From an uncultured Collinsella sp. (GTDB lineage Bacteria; Actinomycetota; Coriobacteriia; Coriobacteriales; Coriobacteriaceae): DNA of 17,975 bases. Below are positions 1-7,036 of this stretch, piece after piece. Each line of letters begins with the position of its first letter. Positions within the stretch are counted from its first letter, which is position 1. Both the position numbers and the translations under genes were made by a program. Location of the stretch: positions 1-17,975 of the forward strand of contig URTP01000025.1 of assembly GCA_900550835.1 (NCBI GenBank), given 5' to 3'. The notes under the pieces were generated by a model that saw nothing but the letters and a program-made list of their open reading frames with translations, searched no databases and had not been told where the DNA came from.

Positions 1-1523
1 GGCGCCCTCCGAACCCTCAGCGGCGTCCACCGGAACCAGCTCGACCAGCGCCATGTGGTCGTTCTCCAGCACGAGCTCGCGCAGAAGGTCCTCAAAGTAG
101 CTGCCGTCCAGCTCGCCGCGCAGCTCCTCGTACACCGGGCCGTACTTGAGTGCCAGCGTCGCGGCGTCGTCATCGTAGAGCCACGTGCTCAGCGCGTCGC
201 ACGCAATGGCCACGCCGTCGGCGATACCGTAGTCGCGCTGGCGCAGGTCGTATTCGTTGCTGCTGATGATAGCTTCCAGGCGCTCGCGCGGAACGCCGTG
301 CTCACACAGGTCGCGGCAGGCGTCCTGGAACACGCGGCGCAGCTCGCGCGCCATGCCGGGCTGCGCGTTTTGCAGCATGATGAGCTCGTAGGGCTGCAGG
401 CACTCGGCCGCGGTGTAGCTCACCACGTTGCCGCCCAGGCCTGCCGCCAGGATAGCCTTCTTAACCGGCGCCTCGTTGGAGCCCAGCAGCGCCTCGAACA
501 GGATGTCCGCGGCGATCGTGCGCTTGCGGTCGAGTGCGCTGCCCAGCACAAGGCCCAGGCCCACCAGGGCGTTTTCGGGCGTGGTGGCCATCTCGACGCG
601 CTTATACTCGCAGGTCACGGGTGTCTGCACGACCAGCGGATTGGGCGCCAGCGCAGACGGGTCCTCGCCGGCGGCGACGGCTGCGGCGCGGCGCTCGACT
701 GCGACAGATAGCGCTCGTCCAAAAAGGCCAGCGCGCGGTCCACGTCCAGGTCGCCGTAGAGCGTGATGTAGGAGTTGGAGGGGTTGTAATGGCGCGCGTG
801 CGTGTCCAGGAACTGCTCGTAGGTGAGCGCGGGAATCGCGCGCGGATCGCCGCCGCTCTCGTGCGCATAGGCCGTGTCGGGGTAGAGCGCGGCGTTGACG
901 GCGTCGTCCAGCACGCTCATGGGGTCGGACAGCGCGCCCTTCATCTCGTTGAACACTACACCGTTATAGCGCAGCGTGCCCTCGCGCAGGCTGGCGGCGC
1001 TGCCGTCGCCGCCAGCGCCCTCCGGCAGGTCCAGCTCGTAGTGCCAGCCCTCCTGCTCAAAAATGGTGGGCTTGGTATAGATGGCCGGGTTGAACACCGC
1101 GTCCAGGTACACGTCCATCAGGTTGTACAGGTCCTGCTCGTTGGTGGTGGCAACGGGGTAGATGGTCTTGTCGGGGTAAGTCATGGCGTTGAGGAACGTC
1201 TGCATGGAGCTCTTGATCAGGTCGACAAACGGCTCCTTGACGGGAAACTTGGCCGATCCGCACAGCACCGAGTGCTCAAGAATATGGAACACGCCGGTGG
1301 AATCGGCCGGCGGCGTCTTAAAGCCAATGGCAAAGGCCTTGTTTTCGTCGTCGCACGCCAGGTACAGCAGGCGAGCGCCCGAGGCGGTGTGGCGCAGCAC
1401 ATAGGCGTCCGAGTCGAGCTCGGGCACGGTCTCGCAGCGCTCGACGGCAAAGCCGTGGCAGGTAGTGCCGGGCACTAGCAGCGCGGCGGCAGCGGCGCGC
1501 GGGTCGGTTGAGGTAATGGACAT
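1..1523 (-). pseudogene. M16C zinc metallopeptidase (presequence protease/insulinase-like), partial and apparently frameshifted
   Basis: Known role of the family: zinc-dependent degradation of short unstructured peptides by a large clamshell enzyme of about 950-1000 residues, with catalysis in the N-terminal domain. Seen here: the inverted zinc motif HxxEH at H80, E83 and H84 (within FHILEHSVLCGS), followed by the NEMKGALSDP segment near residue 191. The start at 1523 is set by an AAAGGAG ribosome site just upstream. The opening frame reads well to about Gln275 (699-701), then turns into arginine/proline-rich nonsense and stops at 615. A neighbouring frame resumes good M16 sequence (LVVQTPVTCEYKR, then LGLVLGSALDRKRTIAADIL) and stays open to base 1. 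The simplest explanation is one missing base around 696-701. About 507 codons are present; the C-terminal half lies outside the window. The family call is firm. Whether the frameshift is a real mutation or a sequencing error cannot be told from one sequence. Confidence 0.85.
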
Positions 1524-1575
1524 ATGCAGTCTCCTTTGACGCCCCAACGGGGGCGAATCGAGTCGAATCCCCGAG

Positions 1576-1603
1576 AGTATACCCATATGGGGCCTTCGAC
1601 CAA
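1576..1603 (-). promoter_or_regulatory. Candidate promoter for the M16 peptidase gene
   Basis: On the minus strand a TTGGTC box (1603-1598) is followed after 16 bases by TATACT (1581-1576), about 53 bases before the start codon. The palindrome CCCATATGGG (1582-1591) lies inside the spacer and could be an operator. The -35 box matches the consensus only partly. Confidence 0.4.
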
Positions 1604-1611
1604 TCTGCCGG

Positions 1612-1730
1612 ATGAGCGTGGATTTTCTGGCACACGAGCGTGGAAATTCGGACGTCTGCCGCATGAGCGTGGATTTTCGGACGAAATCGGCCGCCAAAAG
1701 CCCAAAAACCGTCCAAATATCCACGCTCGC
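1612..1730. repeat. Intergenic repeat family 1 (18-mer GAGnGTGGAnnnTCGGAC), copy A
   Basis: Three direct copies of an 18-mer occur at 1614-1631 (diverged at its end), 1636-1653 and 1665-1682 (GAGCGTGGATTTTCGGAC). An inverted copy lies at 1711-1728 (GTCCAAATATCCACGCTC). The inverted copy can pair with the direct ones to form a long hairpin. The arrangement is homologous to the cluster at 8679-8826. It lies between divergent genes, upstream of both. Confidence 0.85.
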
Positions 1731-1742
1731 GCGTCAAGTACG

Positions 1743-1790
1743 TATCTCTCACCTCACATTCATCTCTACGACGAGGGATGAATGTGAGAC
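1743..1790. repeat. Inverted repeat, diverged copy of intergenic repeat family 2
   Basis: A perfect 11-bp inverted repeat, TCACATTCATC (1754-1764) and GATGAATGTGA (1777-1787), has a 12-base loop. The flanking TATCTCTCA at 1743 and the ACGAGGGAT at 1771 align with the TATCTCTCA...ACGAGAGAT modules at 7039-7107, so this looks like a diverged single unit of that family. It directly follows a family 1 cluster, as also happens at 6831-6948. Confidence 0.6.
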
Positions 1791-1902
1791 AGGTAGAAGA
1801 TAAAAATCAATCGGCTTATCGGATGCATATACCGCCATCAGATTGAAGCTGTATGCGGAAATGGATGGACTCTACACCGCTTACGCAAAATAACCCCTCG
1901 TT

Positions 1903-1959
1903 TGCTAAAACATTATAGGAAATGGCGTGGAGTGCTAAAAAGTTCTAATACAATATAAG
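1903..1959 (+). promoter_or_regulatory. AT-rich promoter region of the GntR gene with a TGCTAAAA direct repeat
   Basis: The octamer TGCTAAAA occurs at 1903-1910 and again exactly 30 bases later at 1933-1940, in similar contexts (TGCTAAAACATTATA and TGCTAAAAAGTTCTA). TACAAT (1949-1954) and TATAAG (1954-1959) are possible -10 boxes. A related TTGCTAATA lies in front of the EIIA gene at 2790-2798. These may be regulator-binding sites or promoter parts; this is inference. Confidence 0.4.
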
Positions 1960-2004
1960 TCATTTATCTATAGGCTGCTGATTCCTTGTAAAGGTATGGT
2001 TGAT

Positions 2005-2709
2005 ATGGTTGAGGCAAATAGCGTTATCCCCCTGTACAAACAGATTGTTCGTGCGCTTTCTGATTCAATCGCCAACGGCACGTACCGCCCGGGAGATAAG
2101 CTTCCGACCGAGGCGGAGCTTATCGAGCAATTTGGCGTGAGCCGAATAACGGTTCGCTCCGCAATTAAAGAAATGGAAGATGCTGGGCTTGTTGAGAGGG
2201 CCCGCGGCAAGGGCACGTTCGTTTCGTCGGACACGCAGATGTATGCCGCGGACGACCGTGAGAGCTTTACCCATTCGTGCCAGCTTGCGGGCAAACAGGC
2301 GTCTACCAGGGTTCTCGAAATGGGCTGGGACTTCCCAAGTCTGCGAGACGCGAAGTTCCTGGGCGTAGACGATACCCAAAAGGTATTGCGTAGCCGTCGT
2401 CTGCGCCTTGTGGATGGCAAGCCCACGATGCTGGAAACCAATAGCTATTCCGCTGCGCTTTCTTTTTTGGAGCATGAGTCCCTCGATGATTCGCTGATGG
2501 CGGTACTCGATCGCCAGGGGATCAAGATGGGTCCCAACACGCGTACGCTCGAGGTCTGCTATGCGAGCGAGCTCGAGGCGGCATACCTTAACGTGGAGCT
2601 GGACTCTTCGCTGCTTCTGTTTGTCGATAGACGTTATGCCCCAAGTGGCGAGCCGCTTTTCATCTCCCGTCAGGTGTACTGCACCGAGCGACTGAAGTTC
2701 TATTTGTAA
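2005..2709 (+). CDS. GntR-family transcriptional regulator, HutC/UTRA subfamily
   Basis: A local regulator, probably sensing the sugar-amine substrate (or its phosphate) of the PTS operon immediately downstream. The N-terminal winged helix-turn-helix spans about residues 8-75 and carries the GntR hallmark GDKLPTEAELIEQFGVSR, followed by a recognition helix and a wing ending in GKGTFV. Residues from about 95 to 234 have the features of a UTRA effector domain, including LRSRRLRLVDGKP and the final PLFISRQVYC strand. An ATG at 1996 is also in frame, but AAGG (1991-1994) is one base from it and ten bases from the ATG at 2005, so 2005 is preferred and gives 234 residues. FrlR-type regulators of fructosamine operons belong to this subfamily, which fits the context. 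The effector itself cannot be read from the sequence. Confidence 0.93.
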   Translation: MVEANSVIPLYKQIVRALSDSIANGTYRPGDKLPTEAELIEQFGVSRITVRSAIKEMEDAGLVERARGKGTFVSSDTQMYAADDRESFTHSCQLAGKQASTRVLEMGWDFPSLRDAKFLGVDDTQKVLRSRRLRLVDGKPTMLETNSYSAALSFLEHESLDDSLMAVLDRQGIKMGPNTRTLEVCYASELEAAYLNVELDSSLLLFVDRRYAPSGEPLFISRQVYCTERLKFYL

Positions 2710-2720
2710 ATTAGCGATAG

Positions 2721-2742
2721 ATTGGTCGATTTACCGACCAAT
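2721..2742 (+). promoter_or_regulatory. Inverted repeat after the GntR gene (operator or weak terminator)
   Basis: ATTGGTCG (2721-2728) and CGACCAAT (2735-2742) form a perfect 8-bp inverted repeat with a 6-base loop, 11 bases after the regulator stop codon and about 70 bases before the EIIA promoter region. No T-run follows, so an operator is as likely as a terminator. Confidence 0.45.
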
Positions 2743-2789
2743 TGTTACCGTTCGCGGATTTGGAAAATAGACACACCACGTAGGGTAGA

Positions 2790-2820
2790 TTGCTAATATA
2801 CTTTGTTATGACAATATAGT
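2790..2820 (+). promoter_or_regulatory. Candidate promoter for PTS EIIA-EIIB
   Basis: TTGCTA (2790-2795) could act as the -35 box, with AATATA (2813-2818, 17-base spacer) or TATAGT (2815-2820, 19-base spacer) as the -10 box, about 25 bases before the EIIA start. The TGCTAATA in it resembles the TGCTAAAA repeat ahead of the GntR gene. Confidence 0.45.
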
Positions 2821-2844
2821 ACGTCCTATTGGTATTGGAGAACT

Positions 2845-3264
2845 ATGAATAAGATATTGCTAGCGAGTCATGGTTATCTCGCCCAAGGCATGAAAAGCTC
2901 TCTGGAGATTCTGATGGGCACCAACGACCGAATCGAGTGCCTGTGCGCCTATGTCGATGACGATTCAAGGGACGTCGCGGCGTTGATTGATGCATGGATG
3001 GAGACGAGGGACCCTGCCGACTTTTGGTTTGTCGTGACTGACATCTTTGGCGGCTCTGTAAACAACGAATTCATTCAGAGGCAGACCGACGGATCGTTTA
3101 CGTTAATCGCTGGAATGAACTTGCCGCTGCTGGTGGAAATGGTTACACAGCTGGACTCCCTGGATGCGAACAAGGCCAAAGCCGCGGTCGAGGGATCGCG
3201 TTCGTTTATTCAGCTTTGCGAGGCGGCGGACATGCTTGCCGGCGCCGAGGAAGAAGAGTTCTAG
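2845..3264 (+). CDS. PTS mannose-family EIIA component
   Basis: A cytoplasmic phosphotransfer protein that takes phosphate from HPr and passes it to EIIB. At 139 residues it is a free-standing EIIA domain, not an EIIAB fusion. The start MNKILLASHGYLAQGMKSSL is the classic EIIA-Man opening, with His9 as the predicted phosphorylation site. The conserved DIFGGS segment lies around residue 67 and a short acidic tail (GAEEEEF) ends the protein. TTGGAG sits four bases before the ATG. EIIB follows after 71 bases; CCCTAGCTAGGG, a perfect palindrome at 3281-3292, lies in that gap. The family is certain. The substrate comes from the linked deglycase, not from this protein. Confidence 0.95.
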   Translation: MNKILLASHGYLAQGMKSSLEILMGTNDRIECLCAYVDDDSRDVAALIDAWMETRDPADFWFVVTDIFGGSVNNEFIQRQTDGSFTLIAGMNLPLLVEMVTQLDSLDANKAKAAVEGSRSFIQLCEAADMLAGAEEEEF

Positions 3265-3335
3265 TTAGTTCTGGTTCGAGCCCTAGCTAGGGGCCACACC
3301 TGTCATTCCCTTTATCACGTGCGGAGATGATAACG

Positions 3336-3809
3336 ATGATTAAGCTTACGAGAGTTGATTACCGACTGATTCACGGCCAAGTTGCCATGTCCTGGACTCA
3401 CGCTTTGGATGTAGATTGCATCTTGCTTGCCAGCGATGCTGTGGCAAAAGACGACATGAGGAAGGCGGCCTTGAGGCTCGCCCGCCCCAACGGCGTTAAA
3501 CTCGTCATCAAGGATGTTGACGCTGCTATCGAGGCGCTCAACAGCGGCGTTACCGACAAGTATTCGCTGTTTATCATCACTGAGACGATTGAAGATGTCT
3601 ATCGTCTCGCTAAGGGTTGCAAAGACATCAAAGAGATCAATCTGGGCGGAACCCGAAAGACCCCTGAGACCACGCTTCATCCGACCCCTGCGATCTTTGC
3701 GACCGAGAAAGATGCCGAGCATATCCAAGAGCTCCTGGGCGATGGCGTGGCCATCGAAATCCGTCAGGTCCCCAATGACGCTAAGGTGTTTGCCAAGGAC
3801 GTTTTCTAG
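3336..3809 (+). CDS. PTS mannose-family EIIB component
   Basis: This accepts phosphate from EIIA and transfers it to the sugar during transport through EIIC/EIID. The N-terminal VDYRLIHGQV matches the R(I/V)DxRLxHGQ motif of the sorbose/mannose EIIB family, with His13 as the phosphorylated residue. The LGGTRKTP segment near residue 107 is also typical. The length of 157 residues is normal for a free EIIB. An ATG at 3327 is in frame, but GGAG (3323-3326) touches it directly and is nine bases from the ATG at 3336, so 3336 is chosen. The gene is followed by a terminator-like hairpin at 3861-3891, so EIIA and EIIB can form a separate transcript from the rest of the operon. Confidence 0.95.
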   Translation: MIKLTRVDYRLIHGQVAMSWTHALDVDCILLASDAVAKDDMRKAALRLARPNGVKLVIKDVDAAIEALNSGVTDKYSLFIITETIEDVYRLAKGCKDIKEINLGGTRKTPETTLHPTPAIFATEKDAEHIQELLGDGVAIEIRQVPNDAKVFAKDVF

Positions 3810-3860
3810 CCGGAAACACGTTGATGCTCGGCATTTATTGAACCAATGCTCTATGCCTAT

Positions 3861-3891
3861 GCCCGTCGATCATTTGATCGGCGGGCTTTTT
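3861..3891 (+). terminator. Intrinsic terminator inside the PTS operon, after EIIB
   Basis: GCCCGTCGATCA (3861-3872) pairs with TGATCGGCGGGC (3875-3886), with one G-T wobble, and is followed by TTTTT. It sits 50 bases after the EIIB stop and upstream of a separate candidate promoter for the deglycase gene. Confidence 0.85.
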
Positions 3892-3925
3892 ATTAAAGAA
3901 AAATCAAAAAAATCTGAAATAGTTC

Positions 3926-3953
3926 TTGCATAGTTAGTTATATAAAGTATTAT
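3926..3953 (+). promoter_or_regulatory. Internal promoter for the deglycase-EIIC-EIID genes
   Basis: TTGCAT (3926-3931) and TATTAT (3948-3953) are 16 bases apart in a strongly AT-rich stretch right after the terminator. The predicted transcript would begin near 3960 and immediately contain a 7-bp hairpin, GGATGAA (3963-3969) with TTCATCC (3977-3983), before the ribosome site. That hairpin could be an operator or a leader structure. Confidence 0.6.
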
Positions 3954-4003
3954 AACGTCATGGGATGAATGAAGGGTTCATCCAAGTGAGTTAGGAGTAA
4001 GGG

Positions 4004-5038
4004 ATGTTCAATTTCGATGAGCCTCGTTACGAGAAGGTTGTGAGCGATGCCCTCGCTCTCCGTCCTCAGATTGAGGCTGCCGTGGACGAGGTCTGCGAGC
4101 AGGGTTATTCCAACATCTTCTTCATCGGCTGCGGCGGCACCTGGGCCCACACGCTCCCGATGAAGTATTGGGTCGAGACCACCACGGCCGACGTCGATGT
4201 CCACTGCGAGATCGCCGCAGAGTTCCTCGCCTGCCCGCCCAAGACCTTCAACAAGGATTCTGTCTGCGTCTTCTCCACCCGTACCGGCACCACCCCCGAG
4301 ATCATTGAGGCTGCCAAGTTCTGCCAGGAGCAGGGCGCCCGCACGCTGATGTATGTCTCCAACGACAACACCCCGGCCACCGAGTACGCCGATTACAAGT
4401 TCTTCAGCTTCGCCGAGGACGACGTTCTGTGCGAGGCCATCTACACCTACCAGATCACGCTGGTCGCCCGCTTCCTCAAGAACGCCGGCGCCTTCCCCAA
4501 GTACGACACCTTCATGGAAGAGTTCGGCAACATCGCTCCGTACCTCATCAAGGCCAAGGACGCTCAGGACGAGCGCTGCGCCGCCATGGCCGAGGACTTC
4601 AAGGACACCGATTACCACATGGTGATTGGCTCCGGTATGCTCTGGGGTGAGGCCTACGACTACGCCATGTGCATCCTCGAGGAGATGCAGTGGATCAAGA
4701 CCAAGTCCATCCACGCCGCCGAGTTCTTCCACGGCACCATCGAGCTGTGCGAGGAAGGCACGAGCCTCATCATGCTCTACGGCGAGGACGACACCCGTAA
4801 GCTCATGGACCGCGTGGACAACTTCACTCACATGCTCGCCGACGAGAAGGGCGTCAACGTCCGCGTGAACAAGTTTGACACCGCCGAGGTCGAGCTGCCG
4901 TTCAGCGACCCCGAGTTCCGCAAGATCGTCTCCCCGATGGTCACCTACACCATCACCGAGCGTCTGAGCTGCCATCTCGAGCACGTCCGTAACCACCCGC
5001 TCACCACGCGTCGTTACTATCACCAGATGAACTACTAA
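4004..5038 (+). CDS. frlB: Fructosamine-6-phosphate deglycase (SIS domain, FrlB-type)
   Basis: Predicted to split fructoselysine-6-phosphate, or a similar 6-phosphorylated fructosamine, into glucose-6-phosphate and the free amino acid in the cytoplasm. It has 344 residues, close to the roughly 330-340 of known FrlB proteins. Two SIS domains are visible: the first around residues 35-160 with IGCGGTWAH (41-49) and STRTGTTPE (91-99), the second from about 200 onward. ILEEMQWIKTKSIHAAEFFHG (conserved Glu240 and His243) and the C-terminal NHPLTTRRYY closely resemble Bacillus subtilis FrlB as I remember it. GGAG lies seven bases upstream of the start. Codons strongly prefer C at third positions (ttc, aac, aag, gag), more than in the neighbouring regulator and EIIA genes, which suggests high expression. 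A glucoselysine-type or other fructosamine specificity remains possible. Confidence 0.8.
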   Translation: MFNFDEPRYEKVVSDALALRPQIEAAVDEVCEQGYSNIFFIGCGGTWAHTLPMKYWVETTTADVDVHCEIAAEFLACPPKTFNKDSVCVFSTRTGTTPEIIEAAKFCQEQGARTLMYVSNDNTPATEYADYKFFSFAEDDVLCEAIYTYQITLVARFLKNAGAFPKYDTFMEEFGNIAPYLIKAKDAQDERCAAMAEDFKDTDYHMVIGSGMLWGEAYDYAMCILEEMQWIKTKSIHAAEFFHGTIELCEEGTSLIMLYGEDDTRKLMDRVDNFTHMLADEKGVNVRVNKFDTAEVELPFSDPEFRKIVSPMVTYTITERLSCHLEHVRNHPLTTRRYYHQMNY

Positions 5039-5059
5039 TCCTCTCAAATTGCTGCGGTT

Positions 5060-5098
5060 GTCTGCAGGCGAGCTGCGCAGAATGCCTCGCCTGCAGAC
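5060..5098 (+). promoter_or_regulatory. Strong intercistronic hairpin between frlB and EIIC
   Basis: GTCTGCAGGCGAG (5060-5072) and CTCGCCTGCAGAC (5086-5098) are a perfect 13-bp inverted repeat with a 13-base loop. The sequence after it (CTGTTTCTGG) is not a clean T-run. It could be a partial terminator, an mRNA 3'-end stabiliser or a processing site that sets the ratio of soluble enzyme to membrane transporter. It ends eight bases before the EIIC ribosome site. Confidence 0.7.
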
Positions 5099-5119
5099 CT
5101 GTTTCTGGGGTTGATCGAA

Positions 5120-5893
5120 ATGGTTGTCCAGTATCTTCTAGTTGCACTGGTCGCATTTATTGCGTCCATGGACGAGCAATTATTTGGCATTACGATGCTT
5201 GGTCGTCCGCTGTTTACGAGCCTGTTTGTCGGCTTGATCCTTGGCGATGTCCAGCAGGGCGTTATCGTCGGCGCTGCTTTGGAGTCCATGTTCATGGGCG
5301 CCATCATGGTCGGCGCGGCGGTTCCTCCCGAGGTCTATGCCTCCGGCGTGCTTGGCTGCGCGTTTGCCGTCATTACGGGTACGGGCACGGCAACTGCCGT
5401 CGCGCTCGCCCTTCCCGTCTCCGTCTTCCTTCAGGTGTGGCGCAACTTCTGCTACGCCGTTCCGGGTGCCTTTGCCTGCAAGAAGATTGAGACCGCTCTG
5501 GCAAATCGCGATCTTGCCAAGGCGAATCTGTACCATCTGACCATCGTGCCGCTGTCGATTGGCATTCCGTCTGCACTGCTGGTGTTTGGCTCGCTGTTCT
5601 TTGGTGCCGACCTTATCAACAATGCGCTCAACGCGATTCCGCAGTTTGTGATGGACGGCCTCAACGTTGCGTCCGGCGTCATGGTCTGCATCGGCTTCGC
5701 TCTTCTTATCAGGACCATGGGCGATAACAAGCTCCTTCCCTGGCTGTTCCTGGGCTTCATTATGGTCATCTACCTCAAGATGGACGTGGTCGGCGTCGCC
5801 GCAGCTGCCATTTGCGTCGCGCTGCTCCTGGCCTTCCGCGAGGGCTCGTCCGGTCCGCAGACGGTTGCTGCAGATGAAGAGGAGGACTTCTAA
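5120..5893 (+). CDS. PTS mannose-family EIIC (membrane permease subunit)
   Basis: An integral membrane subunit that, with EIID, forms the substrate channel. At 257 residues it has the normal EIIC-Man length and consists almost entirely of hydrophobic segments. The N-terminal half has the typical layout MDEQLFGITMLGRPLFTSLFVG followed by GDVQQGVIVGAALESMFMG and VPPEVYASGVLG, matching ManY/AgaC/SorA-type proteins. The C-terminus ends in a short acidic tail (AADEEEDF). A TTG at 5111 is in frame, but TGGGG (5106-5110) is spaced for the ATG at 5120. The stop overlaps the EIID start by one base (TAATG), indicating translational coupling. Confidence 0.95.
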   Translation: MVVQYLLVALVAFIASMDEQLFGITMLGRPLFTSLFVGLILGDVQQGVIVGAALESMFMGAIMVGAAVPPEVYASGVLGCAFAVITGTGTATAVALALPVSVFLQVWRNFCYAVPGAFACKKIETALANRDLAKANLYHLTIVPLSIGIPSALLVFGSLFFGADLINNALNAIPQFVMDGLNVASGVMVCIGFALLIRTMGDNKLLPWLFLGFIMVIYLKMDVVGVAAAAICVALLLAFREGSSGPQTVAADEEEDF

Positions 5894-6741
5894 TGGCTAT
5901 CCAGAACACCGACCTCAAAGAGGCCAAGAAGGACGCGATTATGACTCCCGATATGTATCGGAGCATGTTCCTTCGCCAGTTTACGAGCCAGTGCTCGCAG
6001 TCGTACGACAAGATGATGGCAATGGGCTTCATGTACACCATTCAGAAGCCCCTGCGAAAGATCTATCCCAACGACGACGATTACTATGTGGCGCTCGATC
6101 GCCATACCGAGTTCTTTAACATCACGCCTCATGTGCTTCCGTTTGTAGCCGGCCTAACGGTTTCGATGGAAGAGCAGGCGGCTGCCGATAAGAACTTCGA
6201 CACGTCCTCGATTAACGCCATGAAGGTCGGCCTTATGGGACCGCTTTCCGGCATCGGCGATTCGTTCTACTGGGGTACGTTCCGCGTGGTTGCCGCCGGC
6301 ATTGGTATTGGCATCGCTTCGACGGGCAACCCGCTCGGCCCCATCGTGTACGCGCTCATCTACTCCGTGATTAACTTTGCAACGCGTATCGTCGCCGCCC
6401 ATCTGGGTTACGACTTGGGAACCAAGTTTTTGCAGCAGTCCGAAGAGAGCAACCTTATGTCTCGCATGACGCATGCTGCCGGTGTTCTCGGAATGACCGT
6501 TATCGGCGCCATGATTGCGGCACAGGTCTCGCTGTCCACGGCTTTGACCTTTGACGTGGGTGGTTCGGAGATTGTCCTGCAGGATCTGTTCGATTCGATC
6601 TTCCCCGGTCTGCTGCCCTTGCTGGCAACGTTCGCTTGCGTTGCCCTCTATAAAAAGGGCGTCAAGACCATTTGGATCATCTTGGGCATCTTTGCGATCT
6701 GCATCATCGGAACGGGCTTGGGAGTGTTCGCGGCGGCGTAA
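5893..6741 (+). CDS. PTS mannose-family EIID (membrane subunit)
   Basis: The second membrane component, found only in the mannose/sorbose PTS superfamily. It has 282 residues. The N-terminal half is mainly amphipathic (MYRSMFLRQFTSQCSQSYDKM, then FFNITPHVLPFVAGLTVSME). The hallmark GLMGPLSGIGDSFYWGTFR segment lies near residues 112-131, and hydrophobic helices fill the rest, ending in IWIILGIFAICIIGTGLGVF. GGAGG at 5881-5885 lies inside the end of the EIIC gene, seven bases before the ATG, so translation is coupled. It is the last gene of the operon and is followed by a strong terminator. All four PTS parts are present and intact, so the transporter should be functional. Confidence 0.95.
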   Translation: MAIQNTDLKEAKKDAIMTPDMYRSMFLRQFTSQCSQSYDKMMAMGFMYTIQKPLRKIYPNDDDYYVALDRHTEFFNITPHVLPFVAGLTVSMEEQAAADKNFDTSSINAMKVGLMGPLSGIGDSFYWGTFRVVAAGIGIGIASTGNPLGPIVYALIYSVINFATRIVAAHLGYDLGTKFLQQSEESNLMSRMTHAAGVLGMTVIGAMIAAQVSLSTALTFDVGGSEIVLQDLFDSIFPGLLPLLATFACVALYKKGVKTIWIILGIFAICIIGTGLGVFAAA

Positions 6742-6787
6742 TGTTGACTGCTATGCTCGCGCGTTGGATAACTAACTGACCGTTTGA

Positions 6788-6822
6788 AAACGGGGCTCGG
6801 CGTAAGGCCGGCCCCGTTTTTT
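6788..6822 (+). terminator. Intrinsic terminator of the PTS operon
   Basis: A GC-rich stem, AACGGGGC plus CGGC on the left with GCCGG plus CCCCGTT on the right, is closed by a short GTAAG loop and followed by TTTTTT. It starts 46 bases after the EIID stop codon. Confidence 0.9.
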
Positions 6823-6830
6823 ATTTGAGG

Positions 6831-6863
6831 GATTTTCCGACCGTCCAATAATCCAGGCTTATG
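6831..6863. repeat. Degenerate remnant of intergenic repeat family 1
   Basis: GATTTTCCGACCGTCCAATA, followed by ATCCAGGCTTATGC, aligns base for base, with few changes, with 8796-8829 in the full cluster (TTTTCCGGCCGTCCGATAAT and onward). Only the inverted-copy end of the element is kept here. It is immediately followed by family 2 repeats. Confidence 0.6.
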
Positions 6864-6874
6864 CATCACTCGAG

Positions 6875-6948
6875 CATCTCTCGTCTCTCATTCGTCACTA
6901 ATACGAGAGATAGCTTAAAGACGAGAGATAATTACGAGAGATAGCCCA
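6875..6948. repeat. Intergenic repeat family 2 (ACGAGAGATA module), copy 1
   Basis: Three direct copies of ACGAGAGATA start at 6903, 6921 and 6934 (spacings 18 and 13). An inverted ATCTCTCGT lies at 6876-6884. The whole module is repeated with the same spacings at 7037-7111. The inverted copy allows hairpins with any of the three direct copies. Confidence 0.85.
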
Positions 6949-7036
6949 GCAGCAAAGAGACAAGCAACCATGGTATTGTCTCAATATCGATTGTTCCACC
7001 AGCAAAAACATGATTAAATGAAGCAGGTAGAGATAT

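Noticed and set aside
55..711. Long plus-strand reading frame over the M16 gene
   Set aside because: It is the shadow of the M16 coding frame; the minus strand carries recognisable family sequence and the zinc motif.
3950..5047. 365-codon minus-strand reading frame opposite frlB
   Set aside because: It mirrors the strong codon bias of frlB, which removes stops from the antisense frame; the plus strand has clear SIS-domain motifs.
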